Assembly: GCA_029834535.1 (NCBI GenBank)
Contig: JAQMWT010000003.1
Span: 124,001 to 188,000 of the forward strand
Direction of reading: 5' to 3'
Length of the DNA stretch: 64,000 nucleotides
Origin: Chrysophaeum taylorii
Lineage: Eukaryota > Sar > Pelagophyceae > Pelagomonadales > Pelagomonadaceae
Part shown: positions 52,197 through 62,424 of the stretch, one piece after another
How positions within the stretch are numbered: the first letter of the stretch is position 1
Layout: each line of letters begins with the position of its first letter
Made by a program: the position numbers and the translations under genes
Notes under the pieces: model-generated
What the model was told of the DNA's origin: nothing
Databases searched by the model: none
Seen by the model: the letters and a program-made list of their open reading frames with translations, nothing else

Positions 52197-52516
52197 TGCA
52201 GAGAAATCTGCTAACTCCTACCCTTATTCCGTCCGTTGAGAACGCGATCTCTTCCTTACCCTTCTCCTTCCTTTCTACACAGTCAAATAGTCCTCTGATC
52301 TGTGCTCACGCTCATCATCATGGTCTAGCGCGTCCCGCAGGTACGTAGCAAGCAATTACATGTTACCCTGATGTGTTGCTATGTATCGTCTGTCGTGTGA
52401 AGAGGCTAGGGGGACCACTGCCTGGGTTCCCTGAAACCTACCAGATTGCCAGACTCACGCGGTGAGACGGGATGGTCTCTCAGTGATCTAACCACTGCCT
52501 AGCGGAATACTCTGCA
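52197..52516 (+). repeat. 3' LTR of copy B
   Basis: 320 bp, TGCAGAG ... CTCTGCA. It is preceded by a hairpin (AGAGATGTC ... GACATCTC) and the polypurine tract CGAGGGGG. Confidence 0.95.
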
Positions 52517-53319
52517 CGATGTGCAAAGAAAGTGATTTTATTTCTTCTCTAAGAGTCGCAAAATTTCATGCACATTGTCAGGAGGTACATCTGTAGTAAG
52601 TCCAACTTGTGCTTGTTCGACTTCAGACAATGTAGTGTCCGAAAATGGGTCTATTATGGCAGAAGGATAACCAACTTGGATAAGTACATTCTTGAAAGCA
52701 GTCTGATGATCTGGATAACTTAAGGAAATAGTCCAACATTGGCGGTAGCTACCTCGTGAGTATCATTAAGCTGGCGTGACATCATTAACGCAAACCTTCA
52801 ATGCGAACACAGCAACTATCCGGGTTTGGATATGCGCGGCTTCATCTTCGACGGACTACGTAATGACCGTTACAAGGACTTCGATAATAACGGTAGTAAA
52901 TATGCGCTGTAGCAAAAGGGTGAGTGATCATCTGGTTAACGCCATATTTCAAAACAGTTGTGAGTAGTCGCACTTAATTTGCGCATCTTTGAGCAACTTA
53001 TAATTGGAATGGATCTCCCAAAGCGCAAGATGATGGCTCGCGGGCTGCTGGGTCATTATGACACGGAAGATGAAACGAATGAAGACGATTCTAGTTAATG
53101 CGGTCCGTGTTACATGACGCTCATAACGCAGATCAAGAAAGTTGGACGAGGCACATCGGCATGTGGCATGTTGTGCTGATGACAGAGCTCTTCAATGATT
53201 TTGTAATTCGTCCGTTTTGACTTCGTCCTCAGTACAAATGGCGAGAACAAGTGGCGTACCAGGTGCGTCCGTTTGATTGAAGCATTTGGTGCAAAGCACA
53301 TGTACTTTGACAACTCCAT

Positions 53320-53320
<1 letters not shown>

Positions 53321-53352
<32 letters not shown>

Positions 53353-53529
53353 TCAGACCTCTCCCGAGCATGGGAGCCAGGCCGGACCGACAGGAGCCAG
53401 TCCGGAATCACGGGCCTGTAGACGAGGAGCACCGAAAGGTCGGTCGGCGGAGAGTGACCATCAAGCTTGTCGCCATGCGACGAGGAGACCGCGATGTGAC
53501 TGACAACCAACTCGTCGATAACCTTCCGT
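53321..53529 (-). mobile_element. SINE-like element, copy 4, 5'-truncated
   Basis: Long (CTAA)n run, then the family sequence, ending early at AACCTTCCGT. CTCCATT flanks it at 53,314-53,320 and 53,530-53,536, a 7-bp target duplication, so the truncation happened at insertion, as in target-primed reverse transcription. Confidence 0.85.
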
Positions 53530-53590
53530 CTCCATTAATTGGTGGGTATCTATGCAACCGAATGCCTTCATTTACCGGCACATTTGGTGC

Positions 53591-53961
53591 TTTACCCTGA
53601 TCGCCGACCGCATGGTTGCGATGGAGGACGGTGCCTCATGAATCCTGAGCCTTGCGAGGGCATCCGCCCTCCCGGCGTAGGTTGGCACCTATTCGCCTCT
53701 CGGGCGGGCCGGTTGGCAGCCGGAACGTTCGCAGTGGGACGGGGTATGGCCGGGGGGCGCAGACGGAAGGTTATCGACGAGTTGGTTGTCAGTCACATCG
53801 CGGGCTCCTCGTCGCATGGCGACAAGCTTGATGATCACTCTCCGCCGACCCACCTTTCGGCGCCCCTCGTCTACAGGCCCGTGATTCCGGACTGGCCCCT
53901 GTCGGTCCGGCCTGCCTCCCATGCTCGGGAGAGGTCTGAAGTTAGTTAGTTAGTTTTAGTT
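53591..53961 (+). mobile_element. SINE-like element, copy 5
   Basis: 371 bp in the opposite direction to copy 4. It ends GAAGTTAGTTAGTTAGTTTT on the plus strand. ATTTGGTGC at 53,582-53,590 and 53,962-53,970 is a 9-bp target duplication. Copies 4 and 5 form a chance inverted pair, not one palindromic element. Confidence 0.88.
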
Positions 53962-54514
53962 ATTTGGTGCATTCCGAATACGTTTGCTCTTTAAGCACAG
54001 GAGGGAGCTCAAGAAATGAAGATTATCGACTTCATTGTTGTGTTGTGCGTCGGTGAGCAGCTGTTGGATAGGCTGAGACCAGCATTGAAGATCTTTACGT
54101 GGCGGAAGGTGGAAGTTCGGTGGTTGAGTTCCAAGCGAAAGAATGTTCCCAGACATCATCGCTATAACGTCAAATTTACAGTGCTTTAACAAATAGTACT
54201 CCGTGCTTTTGACAGGAGTGTCAACATCACGTCGAGTTGATCTTGACGCAGGGGTCACCGGTGTTTTGGTTCCTTGAGCAACAGAGAGATACGATGGTCG
54301 TTTACGGTTGTTGGGAGAGCCAGTAGGAGCAAGTGCAGGATTCAGTGCACTAAAAGGTGATGATAAAGCAGATATTCCACCACGTTAACGATTCAATACT
54401 GAGTATCGTCGGCTCGCGGCATCTTTATTCTTGGTTGGGTTCATCTTTTGTAAACATATATGAAGATCACATATTATGTTTTCAGCGAGCCGCAATTGCC
54501 GTTTCTGTGAGGGC

Positions 54515-54534
54515 TAGTTTAATGTCATTGCGGA
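54515..54534 (-). other. Boundary motif C4 (pol/X1), decayed
   Basis: Reverse strand TCCGCAATGACATTAAACTA, at the pol/X1 junction of copy C. It shares the CGCAA variant seen at this junction in A and B. Confidence 0.7.
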
Positions 54535-54687
54535 CATCGTGATAAGGGTAATGATTAAATATCTTGCTGGGCTATGGGTTGTTGTAGACCAAGCAACGAG
54601 CGAAACCTGGCGAAGAGAGGAGCACCAAAGGGCTTAGTGAATCCGTCAGCAATATTTTGGGTGCCAGAAACATGGTGCAAGCGAATA

Positions 54688-56887
54688 CTAACGTCTTAGG
54701 TGAACATAGTCACGAATGCGAAACCAGCGTGTGCTAATGGCTTTGGCTTTGGTTGCAATATCAGGATTATTCGACAAGTGGATGGCAGAAGCAGAGTCTC
54801 CAAGTATAGGACTGTTGCGCGTAAATGGCATGTCTGAAGGGAGAGGGTTGTCATGAGCATCATAGTCTAATAACAAATCTTTCCCTGGAGGTTGGCGAAG
54901 ATAGTATTGCGGGTTTATAGCAAAAGCCATTTCCGTCAACAGTTTACGTAACCAGACCACATCATCACCACACATATTAAGGGCAATAAGCTCACTCTCA
55001 TGCGTGGAAGTGGCTGGCTGTTAAAGGTTGTAGTTTGGACTTCCAAGTGATAAGGGAACCAAACAAAAAGATAGCATAACCAGTTGTAGATTTGCGGCCT
55101 TGTTCGTAAGATGGCGCATTATCAGCGTCGACGAACGCGACCAGTGGATCAAAATTACCCGAATTCACTTGTTCTTTAATGTAGTCCAACATAGTTGCCA
55201 TATCGGTACGATTGCCGATGAGAGATCTAAGATGGTCCATTAGAGCGGAAGAACCAGAGTAGTACCATAGTCGAAGATTGCGATTTTCTGGTTTGCGCAA
55301 ATAACGAAGTACTCCTGTTAATACCTGGACGTGCAGATAATCTGGATTGTGCATTCCTCGGGAACAACGACTGAGGCTTTGTGATAAATCAGGGCGACAG
55401 GCCAACTGTACAAAAGTGAGCTTGCCCAGTAGGGTGGAGAAGGTGTGTTGGATGAACTTGTCCATATCAGAGGATGGCTCTCCAGTTTTATATATAGTTG
55501 AAGGAGATTTAGGGGTAGACGTAGGACGTAAATTTGCTACTATAGGGTACTCTTCAAACAAGGCATCAATTTTGGCTTGGCAATCAAGTGAGATGGAGCC
55601 ATCATTAGTGCGTGTTACTCGCATGCCTAGAAGAGTATGAGCATCTTCAAAGTCTTCAACAGAGTATTCTTTCTTTATGGCTTGTTAAAATTCGCGACGT
55701 AGACTTTCCGATGTACAGATGATAACAACATCATCCACTGATAGAGTACAAAGTAAAAACGTAGCGTCGGATTGGACATTGGCATAGATACAGGTATCTG
55801 TTCGAAAGCGTTGATAGCCTAGCGTGTCGAAGGAGCCATTTATGGTTTGGTTCCAGAGTGCAGGACTCTGTCGTAATCCATAAAGAGATTTGAGCAGTTT
55901 TGGGAGACGTCGTCCTTGGTACTTTGCATCTTTAGGATCCAGTAGCTGAATACCTTGTGGCATTTTAACGTAGACATGAGAATCTATGGGGGCTTGAACA
56001 AACGCATTAGGCACATCTATGTGATAGACGGGAAGTCGGAGGTGTGCTGCGAGCGCCAGAACACAACGGATACCAGTGAGCTGCGCCATTGGACTAAATG
56101 TGTTAAAAAAGTCGGTGCCCAGGGAGGCTAAAAATCCCCGTAGGACCAATCTCGCTTTATGTTTGATGTATTCGCCGGCAGCGTTGGTCTTTATACGTAA
56201 TACCAGCCGGGTATCAAGAGGCTTGGAATTGGCCATGGGCAACGATAGCTTAAAACAGCCAAATTTGACAATATCAAAAATAATCTCCTTGGAAATTGCG
56301 GTGATGTAAGCCTTGCGATCAGCATCGGAAAGACCTTTTAGGCAAGTCAACTCATATTCATCAATCTTGATATCCTTGGCTTGAATTTTATATTCGTCCG
56401 GACCAACAGTGCTGGGATCTTGAGCATGAGTGAGGTGGATGATCGTGTAAGAATCAGCAATAGCGTTAGTATGATCGGGATCGGGAGTTTCGACAAGTTG
56501 AATAACAAGTAGAGGATCATCTCCAAGGTGTGCATCGATGTAATGAGACTGCACAGTGATGTAGTCTTCAATGGCGGAGAGGCGGGGTTCTGAAGCGCCA
56601 TAAGAAGCATCGTTATGATCCAAAACAGAATGGGGCGTTAGCAAAGCATAAGCATATTGAGCGGGAGAAATTTGAAAAGCTTGAGCGTGTACAGAAATTA
56701 GATGAACAAGAGCGCGAGGAAGGTGAAGGTCCGAGAGGCTGAAGTCGTAGAGGAGATGAACAGCAGTGGCATCCGCCGACGGATGGCTAAGGCTACTATG
56801 ACACATACCAGAAGAAGACTGGAATAGCGCTTGGTGAAATTGATGATGAAGAGGTCGTGTAAATTCCACCCCTGGAGGCATAGCCAT
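54688..56887 (-). pseudogene. Copy C reverse transcriptase and RNase H
   Basis: Best-kept part of C. It has STVGPDEYKIQAKDIKIDEY, KHKARLVLRGFLASLGTDFF, VYHIDVPNAFVQAPIDSHVY, LPKLLKSLYGLRQSPALWNQ and LSVDDVVIICTSESL, then RNase H VAFVDADNAPSYEQGRKSTT, SKLQPLTASHFHA and STRWFRIRDYVHL. Frameshifts lie near 55,680 and 54,990. The INT-RT junction has STVGPDEYK but no boundary motif before it, unlike A and B. Confidence 0.88.
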
Positions 56888-57047
56888 CCAGTGGATGCCA
56901 TGAGCAGCATGAAGGGAGTGGAGGGTGGGGTCGCAGAAGGTAATGTACTGCTTGGAGAGGTCATACTTGAAGTCAGCGAGCGTACCACCAGCTTGTTTAT
57001 AAGCGGCAACGGTTGGCGAAGCAATGCGAGTGAGGACAGCCTTGAGA

Positions 57048-57847
57048 TTAGTCTTGCGACGAGGCTGAGGGTGATAATTGCTGTTTTAAGTACGAGACAT
57101 CGTTAGACGAGACAGTTTCATAAAAGCCAAAAGCTATAAGCATTATGGCGCGCGTTTTGTTAGGAAGATAGTTTTTGTTAGACACCTTAGTTATGGCTGG
57201 CCAGGCCGCGAGACCTGGTTTGTTCACACTCTCGTGATTAAAAAATGTATACAGGAAAGTTGCATACCTATTTTGGTAAGTATGCCAGTCGGCATGAGTT
57301 AAAGCGAACATGGACACTGGCGCGTTAACTCTGCCATCAAAGGTAAGTTCGCGAGGATGGGTGATGTTGAGGTTACGTTCACCCTCCTTAAAGCGACCGT
57401 TAACTTCGGGGCGGACCGTACAAACTCCATTATCATAGCAGACAGTGGCCAACTGTGCTACTTCGTGATCAAGAAGATGTGGGAGCGCTTCAGCTGTGAA
57501 ATGCCAGACCTGGTATTGCCGGAGCCAGATCGCGACTGATCCCAGGTTGAATTCCGCCACTTTGGCGTTTTACCACTCGAGGAGGACTTGGTCAAGAAAC
57601 CTATTGCGCAAGACTTCATAGTCAACGCATGGCCTTGTGTAGCTTCGTACGAGTCGTACTCGAATAGGGCATCGGCGTGATGAAACCGAAGCATCTGCCG
57701 AATTTGCCGGATCTGCAAAGAGACCTTTCGAGTTTGAAGTTGGAAGCGAGTCCCATTATTGAGGAACTCAACAACGGGTGCCTCGAGCTTGATTATATCA
57801 GCTCCCGTCACCGCCTTGGGAGCTGCTCTGCCTGCTCGTTCTGCCAT
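57048..57847 (-). pseudogene. gag: Copy C gag, with deletion downstream
   Basis: Starts MAERAGRAAPKAVTGADIIK and continues into VAQLATVCYDNGVCTVRPEV, ADWHTYQNRYATFLYTFFNH and RAIMLIAFGFYETVSSNDVS. A frameshift near 57,500 divides it. At about 57,050 the sequence jumps to the integrase-RT spacer (ASPTVAAYKQAGGTLADFKY), so gag C-terminus, protease, methyltransferase and integrase have been deleted from this copy. Confidence 0.8.
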
Positions 57848-58317
57848 GAGAACTGTGACGTGAACCTGTGGGTTCTGGTCAGAGCAGAGTTAACTAACTA
57901 CCTCTAGACTTTCTAGGGGGCACTGTCTATCAGAAGTCTATGTACATTCATCGGTTAGACGATGGAAGGATGCACGTATAGCAGCCGTACAAACTGTGAT
58001 TCCAGTCAATGTGAGGTTAGCACTGACTGGAAGTTGTACGGTTGTGCTCTCTATATTGAGAAAGCTATTAGTGCATCATATCGTTGAGCGTCCAGGTGGA
58101 CACACCCAACATATTCCATAGCGCGCGTGCAATCAGTGCAGTTAGACAGAGTACACACACACCAACACTCTTACGACAATACGAAGACATATAGACATAC
58201 ACACAAAGTTACGCGGCCTTAACGTGTGTGTGGTGTAGCTATGTACAACCCATGTTAAGCGTATATACAAGCGTGTTGCATGGCGAGGCTAGACTGGCGC
58301 GGTAACAGTCCAATACC
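57848..58317 (-). other. 5' leader of copy C, right part cut by Crypton
   Basis: Reverse-strand match to the leaders of A and B (for example the GCCTCGCCATGCAACACGCT stretch near 58,260-58,290). It is interrupted at 58,317 by the Crypton and resumes at 63,511. Confidence 0.75.
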
Positions 58318-60640
58318 TAGAGCGTATCACCCGGGTCTACTTGTCGCCGCGAAGCCTTACCCGTCCCTCCCCGCGGGGCGAACCCGTCCCGCTAAACGGA
58401 AGCCGTCCCAACTTTTCGGAATCCGAGGTATCGCGTCCTCAGCCCCTCGGTCCGCGTCGAGGCGCCCGACCACCCCCGGGGCGGGCGACCGCCGAGGGCC
58501 GCCGCGCGCCCCGACGTCGCCAGCTCTGGCCAATGCCGGGCGGCGCGACCGGGCGGCCGCGCCGAAGGCCTTCGCGCGACGACGTCCGAGAAGCCCGAAT
58601 TCTACGCGGCCGCTGCCTGCGCGGGCGGCGAGGAGCAGGCGAAGTGTTTCGGAGCGTTGTGGGTCCCGTCGATGTTGGGCGTACCAACCCCGTCGACCAC
58701 CGACGCGCGGTTCGCGCGACGGTCGAGGGCTCGGCGACCCGCCGCCGACATCGACCGCAGCTCGTGGTCGCGCGTCCGAGCACGCGCTCTCGCGCGCTCT
58801 CGGTGTTGTTGCGGCTTGCTGCTCGCGCGTCTCGCCGACGGTCGGTTGCGGCGGCGTCCGACGTGCAGGGCTTCCTTGTCGCCCTCCTCTTGGGTGCTGA
58901 TCCGGATCGAGGAACCCGAGAGCACGTGCGGCAGACCTCAACCCGCGCGGAGAACACGTCGCCGCGAGTGTAGCGTAGTGTAGCTTCCTAACCGCCTGCG
59001 CTCTTGCGACCGATTCGGTAGAGGAAGGGGCGCTTGCGCTTTTCTCATCGGTGTCCTTGGCGCGGGAGGGAGGGTGCGGCCCGAGTAACCGAAGCCGAAT
59101 TTTGTACTAGTATAACCAAGATCGCCGGCACGAAGCGCGGCAAGGTGCACCCGCACCACGGAAGCTCTCCGTATCCTCGAGGGTATCCTCATAGTGAGCC
59201 CCTGGAGCTTGTGGCTTTGGAGATCAACGAGCGAGGGGTCGCTGTTAGGCGGCCTCGAGCCTCGGAGAACGACAGAAAACTTTCAAGCGCGTTAGACAGA
59301 AATGTTACTGAGTACCCGAGTATTCGATCACATTCCTGTCAAAATACGACAGGAATGTGATAGAATACTTGGGTACTCAGTAACATTTCTGTCTAACGTG
59401 CTTGAAAGTTTTCTGTTACGTGTGCACCGGGGCATAACATAACACTTAGGCGCCAAGCCCTACACGTGCGCCGCGCGGGCCCTATCAGCGCGACGTAACG
59501 CCCAGGAGCCTCCTCCCTTCAACGCCCGGCTCATTGCTACGAGGCTAGCGAGTTACCCGAACCTAGCGAGTCCCTGGATCTGCCCCGCAAGGAGCAAGCT
59601 GTGGTCACGTGGTATATTCTTGCTCGAGGGCTGGACGAGGAAACGGGGCGACAGGCTGTGCCGATGTTGTCGAGTGCGCTGCTCGACGTGAATCACGACA
59701 CTAGTCAAGGAGGAACTTGGACCCGAGGCGCGCTCGGCACGCTTGAGCCTGGCATCGACGCACGCGCCGCTTCGCTTCACCAACGACTCGAACCATAAGA
59801 AAGGGACCAAAGCAGCCATCTCGTGCAGATGCTCCGGCAATCGCGTCTAGACGCCAAGGCCCACCCATAACTGTCGAACGAATGCCCCGCGATCATGCCG
59901 CTCGATGTGGGAACTGGAAAGAATATCGAGCGATGATCCCGTACGTGCACTACGCTCAAGGTCTCGAAGCTTCGACGGGAGCCTTCGTACTTGACATCAG
60001 GTGTCCCAGTCAATCCTTCAGTCTCGGTGCTTCCTATTCGGCTTATCGCTGGACTTCGACTTCTCCAGCGCGTCTCACCAGGAATGTCTCTTGAGACTTG
60101 GCCGAGTCGTGACTCCGTCCAGGAGGACTCACGGCGGTTAAATCCTGCTCGTTCCTCCTCGGCACGGTGAACGTCGAGTCGATGATACACGAACCGCCGC
60201 TGTCGCCTTCGTCGTTGTTCCCGCAATCGAACGCCGCGCCCCTCCCATCGCGCTCCGAACGCACCCAATCTGTGAGAACGGTTTCTGGGAACATTCTGGA
60301 CATTCTGGTTGCGCCCTTTCTTTCGGCGCTGGGCTTGCTAGGGGTCCGACTCTCGCTGCAGCGATTTGCCGTCGACCCCGGCGCCAGCACTCAGGACTTA
60401 GAGCAGACCCAAAAACTCCTCATCCTGGGCCGAGACTGGGCCGAGACCAATATGCTGACGAACTACGCCTCCTCTGGTCCCCGATCCCCTCGTGGCTTCG
60501 CCACCACCGCGCACCCACGGATGGTCAACTCTCCCGACCCATTGCTAGTTGGAGGGCGAGGCCCAGCCACTCGTGGCACAAGCGCCCGCCAGTTTCACAA
60601 AATGAACGCCAGTTAACAAGACTAGGTCGCCTTATCCGGG
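58318..60640. other. GC-rich left part of the Crypton, no clear gene
   Basis: Very GC-rich (58,330-58,980), so long frames appear in all six phases and none can be trusted. 59,580-60,610 has a 164-codon minus-strand frame and overlapping plus-strand ones without recognisable domains. A hairpin lies at 59,272-59,416. Confidence 0.4.
59272..59416. repeat. Hairpin with 69-nt arms
   Basis: Left arm 59,272-59,340 begins ACAGAAAACTTTCAAG; right arm 59,348-59,416 ends CTTGAAAGTTTTCTGT. The loop is 7 nt and mismatches are few. A foldback element within the Crypton; no target duplication seen. Confidence 0.85.
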
Positions 60641-61868
60641 GCTATTTGCGTCGACCACGCAAAAGCTCAGGTCGGCAGGTCGTCGTCGTTGTTGTCGGCG
60701 TTCGTGGATTTGTCGTGGGTGGCAGCGCCATCGACGAGTCGTTGCTTCTTACTTGGGCCCCCATCACGGCCCTTTTTGCCACGGGCGCGGTTCTTGGCGT
60801 AGTTGGGCCTTCGCTTTGAGAGCTCCTTCTGGAGCCAGACGAGGTGGGAAACTCGGATTTGCGGGAGTGGGGGAACTGGTCCTTGATGAGTCCGTCGAGG
60901 AATGCGACGCCCGCGTCCTCGCCCCTCGCGTCTAGGACCTCGTAGATCACGGCGCGCTTGCTGAACGCTTTCTCGAAAGCGCGGTTGTCCTTGCGGGTGC
61001 CATTCGAGCGCCACGAGTGCTTGCCGTTTTTGCCCATCCCGGACCGCTTTTTGGACCGTAGAAGCGCTCGAGCTCCTTGACCGGCGGGCCCCCGTCGACG
61101 CCGCGAAAGTACTCTTGGGCCACCTCCTGGGGTGACTCGCACGGTCGTAGCTGATAACACGACGCGAATTTGGGAGCGGGTCCTCGTCCCAGGTCGACGA
61201 GTCAGCAACGACGAGAGGTCGCATGCCAAACATGAGCTCGTCGTCCGCCATGTCCTCGGTGGCAAGACGACGTGGTGGCGTCGCAGGCGGATCGGCGTGG
61301 CCACTTCGAGCGGTCGAGCGCCCGGCGGGCACGACGGTAGCCTCGGGACGAGACTGGGCGTCGCATACGCGGCTGTGGATCTCGCTGAGCTGGCGCGCGG
61401 GCGTGTTCGCGAGCCGGACGGCGGTCGTCGTCGAGGGGACGGCCGCGGCGGCGACCTTGTGGTGGGTGTCGCAGAGCGAGGCGTAGATCGCGTTGATGGC
61501 GGCGGCAGTCAGCGTGTCGCCGCGCTCCTGCGCCGCCGCCGCCGTCATCCGCAGGCGCTCGATCGGCATGTTCTTCATGGCGGCGTCTTGGCGCTCGACG
61601 TAGTCGGCGAACTCTTTCGTGTTGAACGGCGCGAAGCCCCACATCGGGTGGTCGTCCATCTTCCCAAGTTTGCGCATGAGCGCCGCATCTTGGACGAGGC
61701 ACTCGGCGAGGTGATCGAGCATGTCGAGGTGGTTGCGCGTATTGCGATCGAAGGTCGCCTCGTCGGAGCGCATCATCGCTCGAACCGGGTCGACCACGGA
61801 GCCGAAGACCATATTCCTGAGTCGGTCCGGCACGGGCTCGAGCGATCGCGCGACGTAGTAACACCCGC

Positions 61869-61920
61869 CTATGATCGGGAAAGCTCGAGCGATCGCGCGA
61901 CGTCGTCACACGACACCCAC
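61869..61920 (-). other. Predicted 52-nt intron 2 of the Crypton gene
   Basis: Sense strand GTGGGTGTCG ... CCCGATCATAG. Its removal gives FPIDGGCYYVARS, matching the Crypton aGF...YYxxR pattern. The intron contains copies of both flanking exon edges (ACGTCGCGCGATCGCTCGAG and TTTCCCGATC), so it looks like a tandem duplication turned into an intron. Confidence 0.65.
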
Positions 61921-62378
61921 CGTCGATCGGGAAACCGGCGCTGTGTCGAATGAAGCGCATCGGGAAGTCGTTGCAGTACGACACGCTGAGCGCGTCCGCC
62001 TGCCGATGGTGTGCGGCTTGCCGCAGCTCGTCGCGGCCGACTCCGGCCGCCTCCGCCATCCGGAGAGCCTCGCCGCGGCGCAGGTGGACGACGTGCTCGG
62101 GGTCTTCTATTGGAACCGCGATCCGCGCGTACATGCCCTTGGTCTCGTCGAGCATCGCCTTGTCCGAGAGCGGGTTCTTCGGGTCGGGAGGTCCCGACTT
62201 GCCGCGGCGGCCAGCAGGCTTGCCGTCGAAGACGAGGAAGTAGTCCATCCACTCGCGGACGACGATCGGCTGCCCGTCCTTCTCGTCCACGCCGGCGTAC
62301 GGCGTGTAATTGGGCTTGCGGACGCCGAGAACGGTCCACATCGTGAACAAGTAGAGCGCCATGCTGAAGTGGAGGCAC

Positions 62379-62424
62379 CTGCGGATCCAGCGCGTGAACG
62401 GACGCGACGCGGCGGGGCGCTCAC
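62379..62424 (-). other. Predicted 46-nt intron 1 of the Crypton gene
   Basis: Sense strand GTGAGCGCCC ... GATCCGCAG. Its removal restores the frame and the family motif NPERC...ALYLF exactly; retaining it gives a stop after NPER. Confidence 0.75.

Larger units (their letters stand above)
40321..52516 (+). mobile_element. Giant copia element, copy B
   Basis: 12,196 bp flanked by CGATG at 40,316-40,320 and 52,517-52,521, a perfect 5-bp target duplication, inside element C. It has both LTRs (316 and 320 bp), primer site, all domains and polypurine tract, plus two SINE-like insertions. LTRs differ at few places, so it is fairly young. Reading-frame damage in gag and RT makes this copy non-autonomous as it stands. 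Confidence 0.95.
52517..54500 (-). pseudogene. Copy C accessory region X1, decayed
   Basis: Minus-strand remains of X1 between B and the RNase H of C. Near 53,300-53,150 the frame reads LCTKCFNQTDAPGTPLVLAI and KTDELQ, matching CLQCFDNDGKPLLI and KIDELP of copy B. 54,258-53,956 gives EYYLLKHCKFDVIAMMSGNI. Two SINE-like elements (53,321-53,529 and 53,591-53,961) interrupt it, and many stops are present. Confidence 0.6.

Noticed and set aside
53321-53961. One palindromic element made of the two SINE-like copies
   Set aside because: Each has its own target duplication (CTCCATT and ATTTGGTGC) and different length, so they are independent insertions.
58330-58980. Several 170-210 codon frames on both strands in a GC-rich block
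   Set aside because: They overlap in all six phases and have the Arg/Pro/Ala composition expected of GC-rich non-coding DNA. No domain is visible.
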